From contig RFJM01000108.1 of NCBI GenBank assembly GCA_003694905.1, forward strand, positions 1 through 6,939: a stretch of DNA of 6,939 bases. Reading direction: 5' to 3'. Below the pieces are notes generated by a model, which was given only the letters and a program-made list of their open reading frames with translations, did no database searches and was not told where the DNA came from. Shown here in pieces: positions 1 to 5,670 of this stretch. The translations under genes were made by a program, and so were the position numbers. Source of the DNA: Caldilineae bacterium. Its GTDB lineage: Bacteria > Chloroflexota > Anaerolineae > J102. The stretch's first letter is position 1, and every line of letters begins with the position of its first letter.

Positions 1-1
1 G

Positions 2-202
2 CAGGGGGCTATGCTGAGTGCCCACGATCTACTCGTACGAGACCTCGGGGACAGGACAGCGGACCGGATCACGGCCATGCACGTACCAGGCGTCTGCCCG
101 ATCCTGTTCAACAATGGGCACCCGCTGCGCATGACCGCTTTCTGGCAAGGATATGATCACCGCCCTACTATCTTGACCAGCCGGGTTCTTGACCTCTCCT
201 AA
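2..202 (+). CDS. Unrecognised open frame, possible 3' end of an upstream gene
   Basis: This frame is open from the left edge of the window to a TAA at 200-202, with an internal ATG at 11. The translation is about 66 residues and contains a stretch reading CPILFNNGHPLRMTAFWQG, but I recognise no family, domain or motif. G or C is common at third codon positions, as expected for a gene in this genome, but the overlapping minus-strand frame is open too, so this is weak evidence. The stop codon falls exactly where the C-rich palindrome starts. It may be the tail of a gene that begins outside the window, or simply non-coding DNA. Confidence is low. Confidence 0.17.
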   Translation, partial: QGAMLSAHDLLVRDLGDRTADRITAMHVPGVCPILFNNGHPLRMTAFWQGYDHRPTILTSRVLDLS

Positions 203-267
203 CCCCTCCCACACCCTCCCCTTCCCTCTCCGCTACGGAGAGGGCAAGGGAGGGCCGGGGTGGGGAT
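201..267. repeat. Long imperfect palindrome (C-rich arm, G-rich arm)
   Basis: The core is a perfect 9-bp stem, CCCTCTCCG (224-232) with CGGAGAGGG (236-244), closed by a CTA loop. The pairing continues outward with small bulges: CTT/AAG, then a CCCT/AGGG block, then CCC/GGG and CCCC/GGGG, to about 203 and 265. The left strand is almost all pyrimidine and the right almost all purine. It lies between the left-edge open frame and the mevalonate kinase promoter, and no T tract follows it, so it is not a standard intrinsic terminator. Elements of this type recur between genes in some Chloroflexota genomes (from memory); copy number here cannot be seen. Confidence 0.6.
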
Positions 268-483
268 GGGTGAGGTAGGCTGGCGGCAGGCACACCGGAC
301 AATTGACCCGCCATTCAGGTCTAGCACAAGACTGCCCATACTCCGCCGTTTGGTCACGGTGGGTACGCGTTACCCGGACATGCACATGGGGTTGCCCTTG
401 ATGGACACAACACCCCCCCCGGCCGCCGCCATCTTGAAACGCACCCTCGCAAACTTCGCCGAGCCTGCACTCTCTGCCTTCTG

Positions 484-492
484 TGCTATACT
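484..492 (+). promoter_or_regulatory. Extended -10 promoter of the mevalonate kinase operon
   Basis: TGCTATACT matches the extended -10 consensus TGnTATAAT at all but one specified base (TG at 484-485, -10 hexamer 487-492). No good -35 is seen 16-18 nt upstream, which is acceptable for extended -10 promoters. A transcript starting about 7 nt after the hexamer would begin at or next to the ATG at 499, which predicts a leaderless mRNA. Confidence 0.6.
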
Positions 493-498
493 TCGGCC

Positions 499-1437
499 AT
501 GCAAGAGTCTCCTCTCGGCGTCGGACATGCTCCCGGCAAGATCATTCTCTTCGGCGAACACGCCGTGGTGTACGGTCGGCCTGCCATAGCGGTACCGCTG
601 ACGCAGGTTCAGGCTCATGCCGAGGTTTTTCCTCACAGCCGCTGTGTAGTCGAGGCCGTAGACCTGGGGCGCCGGGTCGACGTGGCCGAAGCGACGGCGG
701 ACGATCCCTTTGCTCTGGTCGTACGCCTGACCTGTGCTGCGGCCGCACGCGAGCTTCCTCCCTGGCGTATCGTGGTGCATTCGGAGATTCCCATCGCCTC
801 CGGGCTCGGCAGCGGTGCAGCCATCAGTGCCGCCATCGCACGCGCCCTCCTTGACGCCTGGGACGTTCTTCTCTCTCCCGCCGAGCTTTCCCGGTTGGTA
901 TACGAGGTGGAGAAGTTGCATCATGGCACACCCAGCGGTATCGACAACACGGTAGTGGTGTATGCGACTCCTGTATGGTTCGTCAAAGGTGCAGAACCCG
1001 AGCCCTTTCACATCGGTAGCCCTATGCACTTCCTCATAGCCGATACCGGCGTTGCCAGTCCCACCCGTCTGACCGTCTCCGCTGTGCGCGCCGCCTGGGA
1101 GCAGAATCGCGCCCGCTACGAGGCGCTGTTCGATCGTATCGGCGCCGTCGCCACGGCTGCTCGTGAGGCCATCGAGCAAGGGGATGTCCGCCAGTTGGGC
1201 TCTCTGATGGACCGGAACCAGGCCCTTTTGGCGGAGCTACAGGTCTCTTCGCCCGAACTGGATCGCCTGTGCCGGGCAGCGCGAGAAGCCGGCGCGCTGG
1301 GTGCCAAGCTGAGTGGCGGCGGCCGAGGGGGCAACATGATCGCACTGGTGGAGCCTGTAGCGGTCGAGCGTGTGGCGCACACACTGCGCCGGGCAGGTGC
1401 GGTGCGGGTGCTCAGTACCTTGCTCGGCGACCGCTAG
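499..1437 (+). CDS. mvk: Mevalonate kinase (GHMP kinase family)
   Basis: This cytosolic enzyme phosphorylates mevalonate with ATP to mevalonate 5-phosphate, the first committed step toward isopentenyl diphosphate from mevalonate. The protein has 312 residues, normal for bacterial and archaeal forms. GHMP motif 1 is APGKIILFGEHAVVYG (11-26), with Lys14 in the place of the catalytic-site lysine. Motif 2 is PIASGLGSGAA (98-108), the ATP phosphate loop. EKLHHGTPSGIDN (138-150) carries Glu138, a probable Mg ligand, and Asp149, the likely catalytic base. Motif 3 is KLSGGGRGGNMIAL (270-283). HGTPSGIDN and the overall arrangement favour mevalonate kinase over galactokinase, homoserine kinase or phosphomevalonate kinase. 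One oddity is Gly106, where the family usually has a second Ser (GLGSSAA). The start at 499 fits motif 1 near the N-terminus and a promoter that allows no leader or Shine-Dalgarno site. It heads a probable operon with the next two genes. Confidence 0.95.
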   Translation: MQESPLGVGHAPGKIILFGEHAVVYGRPAIAVPLTQVQAHAEVFPHSRCVVEAVDLGRRVDVAEATADDPFALVVRLTCAAAARELPPWRIVVHSEIPIASGLGSGAAISAAIARALLDAWDVLLSPAELSRLVYEVEKLHHGTPSGIDNTVVVYATPVWFVKGAEPEPFHIGSPMHFLIADTGVASPTRLTVSAVRAAWEQNRARYEALFDRIGAVATAAREAIEQGDVRQLGSLMDRNQALLAELQVSSPELDRLCRAAREAGALGAKLSGGGRGGNMIALVEPVAVERVAHTLRRAGAVRVLSTLLGDR

Positions 1438-1517
1438 CCTGGTCTTCTCCGCGTCGCCGGTTCTTCCTGCCTCTTGCCGTCTGCTTCCAATCCTTTTCAA
1501 CGATCACCGTATTCCCC

Positions 1518-2327
1518 ATGAAAGAATCTCTCGAAAGCTATCTGGACTTTGCCGTCGACACGGCCTATCTGGCCGGACGCCTGACCCTGGGCCACTTTCA
1601 GGTGGGAGTGCGTCCCGACTATAAGGCCGACGATACCCCGGTCACGGTCGCGGATCGCCGGGCCGAGCGCCTGATCCGCCAGCGCATAGCCGAACGCTTT
1701 CCCGGTCACGCGGTGGTGGGCGAAGAATACGCCGACACGGGTGACGCCAACGCCAGCCATCGCTGGTTCATCGATCCCATTGACGGCACCAAGTTCTTCA
1801 TCTGCGGCATTCCCCTCTACGCGGTCTTGCTGGCGTTGGAGATCGAGGGCCGGGTGGAAGTGGGTGCCGTATACTTTCCCGCTCTGGACGAGATGCTGGC
1901 AGCCGCAACCGGGTTGGGATGCTGGTGGAACGGGCGCCGGGCGCGAGTCTCCGACGAAAAGGACTTCTCCCGCGCCGTGGTGGTGTATACCGATGTCACC
2001 ACTTTCGCACCATACGGCCGAGCCGAAGCCTGGGAACGCATTCAGAAAGCCGCCTATCTCTGCTCGGGGTGGGGTGACGCCTACGGGCACGCGCTGGTAG
2101 CCACGGGCCGCGCCCATCTCATGCTGGACCCCATCATGGATGCCTGGGACTGCGGGCCCTTCCCACCCATTCTGCGCGAAGCAGGCGGCTACTTTGGTGA
2201 CTGGCAGGGAAATGAGACCATCTACGGCCAGGAGGCGCTCTCCACGACCCGGGTCTTGCTGCCTGACGTGCTCGAGTTGATCCACGAAACCGGTTTTCTC
2301 AACCAGGAGGATAGGACGTCTCCGTAA
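1518..2327 (+). CDS. Inositol monophosphatase family phosphatase (histidinol-phosphatase-like)
   Basis: This is a Mg-dependent, lithium-sensitive-type phosphatase of the IMPase/FBPase/HisN superfamily, 269 residues, a usual length. KADDTPVTVADRRAE (36-50) is the N-terminal substrate and metal loop. VVGEE (66-70) supplies the metal-binding Glu69. WFIDPIDGTKFFICGIP (83-99) carries metal ligands Asp86 and Asp89. MDAWDCGPFPPILREAGG (207-224) carries Asp211 and the C-terminal EAGG signature. TKFF-x-x-G after DGT is closer to HisN-type histidinol phosphatases (TKSF or TRAF) than to classical inositol monophosphatases (TTNF), but substrate cannot be fixed from sequence. The ATG at 1518 is preferred because family homology starts just after it; the frame extends upstream only through the end of mevalonate kinase in another reading. 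No Shine-Dalgarno site is visible. It lies 80 nt after mevalonate kinase and ends 1 nt before the UbiD start. Its role in this operon is unknown. Confidence 0.88.
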   Translation: MKESLESYLDFAVDTAYLAGRLTLGHFQVGVRPDYKADDTPVTVADRRAERLIRQRIAERFPGHAVVGEEYADTGDANASHRWFIDPIDGTKFFICGIPLYAVLLALEIEGRVEVGAVYFPALDEMLAAATGLGCWWNGRRARVSDEKDFSRAVVVYTDVTTFAPYGRAEAWERIQKAAYLCSGWGDAYGHALVATGRAHLMLDPIMDAWDCGPFPPILREAGGYFGDWQGNETIYGQEALSTTRVLLPDVLELIHETGFLNQEDRTSP

Positions 2328-2328
2328 C

Positions 2329-3705
2329 ATGAATCTGCATGAATTCATCGCCGAAGCCGAGCGGCAGGGCTGGCTGCACACCGTGGCAAAGAGGGTCAGC
2401 GTCGAATATGAGCTGGCCGCGGTAGCATATGCCCTCGACGGCTATCCCGTCTTGTTCGAAAGGGTGATGCCCCCGACGGCAGAGGAAGGCACGAAGCCCT
2501 ATCCCTATCGCGTTCTCAGTGGATTGGCCTCCCACCGGCGGCATTTTGCCCTGGCGCTGGCTTGCGCCCCCGACGAGTTGCTCCATCGCCTGGCCGAGGC
2601 CCTGGAGCATCCCCGCCCGGCGCCGCTGGTCGAGCACGGCCCTTGCCAGGAGGTGGTAGAACGCCCCGCCGATCTCACCACCCTGCCCATACTCAGACAC
2701 TGGCCGGAGGATGCCGGCCCCTATGCTACGGCCGCTGTGGCCATCATTCGCGACCCCGACACCGGCCTGAACGCCTCCTACCATCGGCTGCTGCGGCTGG
2801 ATGAGCGACGGTTTGTGGCACGCCTGGTAGAAAACCGGGGTGCTCACACCGCCTGGCAGAAATGTCCCCAGGGACTGCCGGTGGCTATCTGTATCGGTCT
2901 GCCCCTACACGTGCTGCTGGCCGCCAGCATGGCCCCCCCGCCGGGTGTGAGTGAGCTGGACATCGCCCATGGCTTGAAGGATACGCCCTTGGTATCCTGC
3001 CTTACTCACGATCTGCCCGTCCCCGCCGAAGCCGAGTTCGTGCTGGAAGGCCGCATCACCCATCAACTCGCCGACGAAGGCCCCTTTGTGGATTTGACCG
3101 AGACCGGGGACATCGTGCGCCGCCAGCCGATTGTGGAAATCGAGTGCATCACCCATCGCCGCAACGCCATCTACCACGCCTTGCTGCCCGGCCAACTGGA
3201 GCACAAGCTGCTGATGGGCATGCCGCGAGAGCCCGGCATCTTCAGTGCTGTCAATCAGGTTGTTTGCTGCCGCAATGTGCATATCACACCCGGTGGCGCT
3301 TCCTGGCTTCATGCGGTGGTTCAGATCCAGAAACAACATCCCGACGACGGCCGCAAGGCCATCGAGGCCGCGTTTCGAGGCCACAGTTCGCTCAAGCATG
3401 TGGTCGTCGTCGACGAAGACATCGACATCTTCAGTCCCGACCAGGTGGAATGGGCCATTGCCACCCGTTTCCAGGCAGGCCGTGATCTCTATATCTTTCG
3501 CGACCGGCCCTCCAGTTCGCTGGACCCCTCCGCCCGGCACACCCCAGGCCGCAAGTCGCGCAGCGACAAGATGGGCCTGGATGCTACCATCCCCTGGGAT
3601 ACCCCTACCGGTCCCTCTGAGCCCGAGCATTACCGTCGCCTGCGCCTACCGGTGGTGGATCCGACTCCTTATCTTGCTTCCCAGCCAGACCGGCTCGATG
3701 ACTGA
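2329..3705 (+). CDS. UbiD family decarboxylase; candidate anhydromevalonate phosphate decarboxylase
   Basis: This is a prenylated-FMN-dependent (de)carboxylase of the UbiD family, 458 residues. Visible signatures are NASYHRL (148-154) with Asn148 and Arg153, VPAEAEFVLEGRI (231-243) with Glu236 as probable metal ligand, and EGPFVD (250-255) with Glu250 and Asp255, completing the E/D-R-E catalytic set. The second half contains HALLPGQLEH (283-292), LKHVVVVDEDIDIFSPDQVEWAIATRF (355-381) and SSSLDPSA (395-402) followed by KMGLDAT (414-420). Classical UbiD normally reads EGPFGDHTGYY; here the segment is EGPFVDLTETGD. From memory this, with the VVVVDEDIDIF and SSLDPSA blocks, resembles the archaeal UbiD homologues that decarboxylate trans-anhydromevalonate 5-phosphate to isopentenyl phosphate. 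The mevalonate kinase two genes upstream supports that idea. Other UbiD substrates (aromatic acids, quinone precursors) remain possible. UbiX, the cofactor maker, is not in the window. Translation is probably coupled to the preceding gene. Confidence 0.9.
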   Translation: MNLHEFIAEAERQGWLHTVAKRVSVEYELAAVAYALDGYPVLFERVMPPTAEEGTKPYPYRVLSGLASHRRHFALALACAPDELLHRLAEALEHPRPAPLVEHGPCQEVVERPADLTTLPILRHWPEDAGPYATAAVAIIRDPDTGLNASYHRLLRLDERRFVARLVENRGAHTAWQKCPQGLPVAICIGLPLHVLLAASMAPPPGVSELDIAHGLKDTPLVSCLTHDLPVPAEAEFVLEGRITHQLADEGPFVDLTETGDIVRRQPIVEIECITHRRNAIYHALLPGQLEHKLLMGMPREPGIFSAVNQVVCCRNVHITPGGASWLHAVVQIQKQHPDDGRKAIEAAFRGHSSLKHVVVVDEDIDIFSPDQVEWAIATRFQAGRDLYIFRDRPSSSLDPSARHTPGRKSRSDKMGLDATIPWDTPTGPSEPEHYRRLRLPVVDPTPYLASQPDRLDD

Positions 3706-3990
3706 GCCCCGCGCCCATGCCGCAGGACCGGGCAGCTAGATCCGCCACTCCGCCTCCCATGTGGCAGTCGCCGTGCCCGTGTTCATCCGGACATGCGGAT
3801 ATGGAACGAAGCCATGCCGGCGATACTCACCCACATGACCGGGCACTTTCATACATCAGGCAACATATGCCGCGCCCCTGCCGAGGGCCAGGATAGATTT
3901 CCGCACCGCTAGCGGGATGCTGGTGTAGCCGGTAGAGGCAACGGCATCCCCGGCACGTTTTCCTTCCTCCTCCCGGTCTTCCGTGTCCTC
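3706..3990. other. Intergenic gap between convergent UbiD and deformylase genes
   Basis: No gene is visible in these 285 bases. The operon and the deformylase gene run toward each other here. Small inverted repeats are present, for example ATCCG/CGGAT around 3785-3800 and the GGGATGC/GCATCCC pair listed separately. The rest shows no recognisable RNA or mobile element. Confidence 0.6.
3914..3961 (+). terminator. Possible weak terminator after the UbiD operon
   Basis: GGGATGC (3914-3920) can pair with GCATCCC (3944-3950) around a 23-nt loop that may itself fold through GCC/GGC (3928-3930 with 3937-3939). A short run of four T (3958-3961) follows about 8 nt later. The long loop and short T run make it a poor match to a classical intrinsic terminator. 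It could equally serve the deformylase transcript on the other strand, where no T run follows. Confidence 0.25.
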
Positions 3991-4545
3991 TCAACCCTCC
4001 ATGAGGGCTGCCACGGGCTCCTCGTAATATTCGTCCGCCTCCGCGTCGTAGACGATCCGTCGCAGCTTGGCAGGATCATCGATATGGTCGATAAAGAGCA
4101 CCCCGTTCAGGTGGTCGATCTCATGCTGGAAAATGCGGGCGAGATAGCCGGTGGCCTTGATGCGGATGGGCTTGCCGTTGAGATCCTGGCCTTTGATGGT
4201 AGCGACCGGTTGGCGCTCCACCTCCCCGATGTAGCCGGGAATCGAGAGGCAGCCTTCGTCGCCCGCCACCTTTTCGCCGCGCAGGCGCACGATCTCGGGA
4301 TTCGCCACCACAAACAGCTTGCCCGCGTTGGGATCCTCCTCGAACCCCTCCTCCGGCATCTCAACGACGATGAGGCGGATGTTGATCCCCACCTGGGGCG
4401 CGGCCAACCCGACCCCATTGGCATGACGCATGGTTTCCACCATGTCTTCGGCCAGTTGTTTCAGCTTGCCGTCGAACCGTCTGATCGATTTGCTCTTTTT
4501 TCGCAGGCGGGCATCGCCCAGGAGTATAATGTCCAATACGGCCAT
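3991..4545 (-). CDS. def: Peptide deformylase
   Basis: This cytosolic metalloenzyme removes the N-formyl group from the first methionine of new proteins at the ribosome exit. All three family motifs are intact in the 184 residues. Motif I is GVGLAAPQVG (44-53). Motif II is EGCLS (97-101), with metal ligand Cys99. Motif III is HEIDH (141-145), with metal ligands His141 and His145 and catalytic Glu142, followed by LNGVLF. The N-terminal MAVLDIILLGDARLRKKS matches the usual start of the family, which fixes the start. The acidic C-terminal extension (DAEADEYYEEPVAALMEG) is short and variable in the family. The gene stands alone and is not next to methionyl-tRNA formyltransferase, its common partner; it is divergent from the DUF2085 gene and has its own extended -10 promoter. 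No well-spaced Shine-Dalgarno site is seen (a GAGG lies about 14 nt upstream). Confidence 0.97.
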   Translation of the reverse strand: MAVLDIILLGDARLRKKSKSIRRFDGKLKQLAEDMVETMRHANGVGLAAPQVGINIRLIVVEMPEEGFEEDPNAGKLFVVANPEIVRLRGEKVAGDEGCLSIPGYIGEVERQPVATIKGQDLNGKPIRIKATGYLARIFQHEIDHLNGVLFIDHIDDPAKLRRIVYDAEADEYYEEPVAALMEG

Positions 4546-4589
4546 GAATGGTTAGATATCCTCGTTTGCTGGAATGTATGACCATTCAT
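4544..4589. repeat. 9-bp inverted repeat spanning the deformylase leader and start codon
   Basis: ATGAATGGT (4544-4552) and ACCATTCAT (4581-4589) are exact reverse complements separated by 28 nt. One arm includes two bases of the deformylase start codon and the nucleotides just upstream; the other overlaps the last bases of the -10 box and the likely transcription start. It could act in DNA as an operator or in RNA as a partial stem near the start codon. A 9-bp pair at this spacing can arise by chance in a window of this size. Confidence 0.35.
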
Positions 4590-4596
4590 TATAGCA
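4588..4596 (-). promoter_or_regulatory. Extended -10 promoter of the deformylase gene
   Basis: Read on the minus strand this is TGCTATAAT, a perfect extended -10 box (hexamer 4593-4588, TG at 4596-4595). No convincing -35 hexamer lies 16-18 nt further upstream. A start about 7 nt downstream gives a leader of roughly 36 nt before the ATG at 4545. Confidence 0.65.
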
Positions 4597-4684
4597 GGCT
4601 TTGGCCGAAGTACCATGATCCTGCACCCCATTGCGGACCGCCAATGAACGTTCACCTGCGCCACTGGTCCGGACGACTACCCAC

Positions 4685-5488
4685 ATGTCCACTTCGTCTG
4701 CGCTCCAACACAAAGTCACACGGATAGCGGCGTGGCTGCTGCTGCTAGGGATGATGGGCTGGTGGGCCGGCGACGGTTTGCTCGGCCCGGCCCGGCATGT
4801 GGGTTATGCCATTTGTCATCAGATTCGAGCGCGCTCATACCTCTTCGGCGATCTGGTGCTGCCCCTATGTGCGCGCTGCACGGGGCAATACCTCGGCCTG
4901 TGGATACCCTTCGTCGTGGCCTGGGGCCGCGGCCGCCTTTATGGTACATCCTTGCCACGGCGTCGGGTTATCCTCCTTCTAGCCCTCTTCCTGTTGCTCT
5001 GGGCCTTCGACGGCCTGAATTCCTACGCCACACTGCTGCTGGGTGAACCCTGGCTCTATCCACCGCAGAATCGGCTCCGGCTCGTCACAGGTCTGTTGCA
5101 GGGTATCGCCATCGGCTATCTGTATATCCCTTTCTTCAACCGGGTCTTCTGGGCCAAAGCGCGGGCGCCTGAAAAGGCAGCCGACATGCGAGAGTTGTTC
5201 ATGGCTCTGATACTGGCAGCACTGCTGGCCCTGGCCGTGGAGAGCCGATATTTGCCCTTCTTCTATCCCCTGGCCATACTCTCTACCGCGAGCGCCTTTC
5301 TGTTCCTCAGCTCTCTCGGCGTTCTCCTCCTGGTCGTTGCCTTTGGCGCCGAAAGCCAGGCACGCGCGCCGCGCGAACTCCTCACATATCTCCTGCCCGC
5401 CATGACCCTGGCCGCGACATTTCTGGCCGGCCTGGGATGGTTGCGCAGCACGATCGAGTCTCACGGCATCATGCCACCCCTGGCGTGA
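4685..5488 (+). CDS. DUF2085 multi-pass membrane protein
   Basis: This is an integral membrane protein of unknown function, 267 residues. The family hallmark is clear: CHQIRARSYLFGDLVLPLCARCTG (44-67), with Cys44-His45-Gln46 and the Cys62-x-x-Cys65 pair, a possible metal or redox site next to the membrane. DGLNSY (109-114) and NRLRLVTGLLQGIAIGY (129-145) are the other conserved blocks. Hydrophobic segments lie near 13-30, 68-80, 96-116, 133-151, 171-186, 190-221 (perhaps two helices) and 236-254. A TTG at 4631 would add 18 residues, but these are hydrophilic and unlike the family start, so I choose the ATG at 4685. No clear Shine-Dalgarno site or promoter is seen. It is divergent from peptide deformylase, and I see no functional link to it. 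Confidence 0.88.
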   Translation: MSTSSALQHKVTRIAAWLLLLGMMGWWAGDGLLGPARHVGYAICHQIRARSYLFGDLVLPLCARCTGQYLGLWIPFVVAWGRGRLYGTSLPRRRVILLLALFLLLWAFDGLNSYATLLLGEPWLYPPQNRLRLVTGLLQGIAIGYLYIPFFNRVFWAKARAPEKAADMRELFMALILAALLALAVESRYLPFFYPLAILSTASAFLFLSSLGVLLLVVAFGAESQARAPRELLTYLLPAMTLAATFLAGLGWLRSTIESHGIMPPLA

Positions 5489-5617
5489 ATAGCGAATGGG
5501 TCCGTCGGGCTTGCAACCCGTTGCACTCTCGATACGTATAGCCCACCGAGGACAGGCCACAGCCCATCCAACCATAGTCCCCCATTTTTGCCGCGATTAC
5601 GCACCGTCCTCGCCATC

Positions 5618-5626
5618 TGTTATAAT
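5618..5626 (+). promoter_or_regulatory. Extended -10 promoter of the DUF4013 gene
   Basis: TGTTATAAT is a perfect extended -10 box (TG at 5618-5619, hexamer 5621-5626). The best upstream -35 candidate, TTACGC at 5597-5602, is poor. A start near 5633 gives a leader of about 38 nt that includes the ribosome binding site. Confidence 0.7.
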
Positions 5627-5660
5627 TCAGTACATCGCTCCTTCTTACCTCGATCCCTTC

Positions 5661-5666
5661 AGGAGG
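5661..5666 (+). promoter_or_regulatory. Shine-Dalgarno site of the DUF4013 gene
   Basis: AGGAGG lies 4 nt before the ATG at 5671. It is the only canonical, well-spaced ribosome binding site before any of the six genes in the window, and it fixes the start codon. Confidence 0.85.
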
Positions 5667-5670
5667 CATC

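Noticed and set aside
370..1179. 269-residue minus-strand open frame opposite mevalonate kinase
   Set aside because: It is a shadow of the strongly supported plus-strand kinase gene; the translation is Gly/Arg-rich and has no recognisable motif.
1269..1517. Upstream extension of the phosphatase reading frame
   Set aside because: It overlaps the end of mevalonate kinase in another frame and is Arg/Gly-rich; family homology begins just after the ATG at 1518.
1497..2381. 294-residue minus-strand open frame opposite the phosphatase
   Set aside because: The plus strand carries all IMPase-family motifs; the antisense translation resembles no family.
2905..3630. 241-residue minus-strand open frame opposite UbiD
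   Set aside because: It lies fully inside a gene with conserved catalytic motifs, and GC-rich codon use explains the open antisense frame.
375..3796. CCGGACATGC occurring at both 375-384 and 3787-3796
   Set aside because: The match is only 10 bases and the flanks differ; a few such pairs are expected by chance in 7 kb of GC-rich DNA.
4631..4684. TTG start adding 18 residues to the DUF2085 protein
   Set aside because: The added residues are hydrophilic, there is no ribosome binding site, and the ATG at 4685 gives a usual N-terminus.
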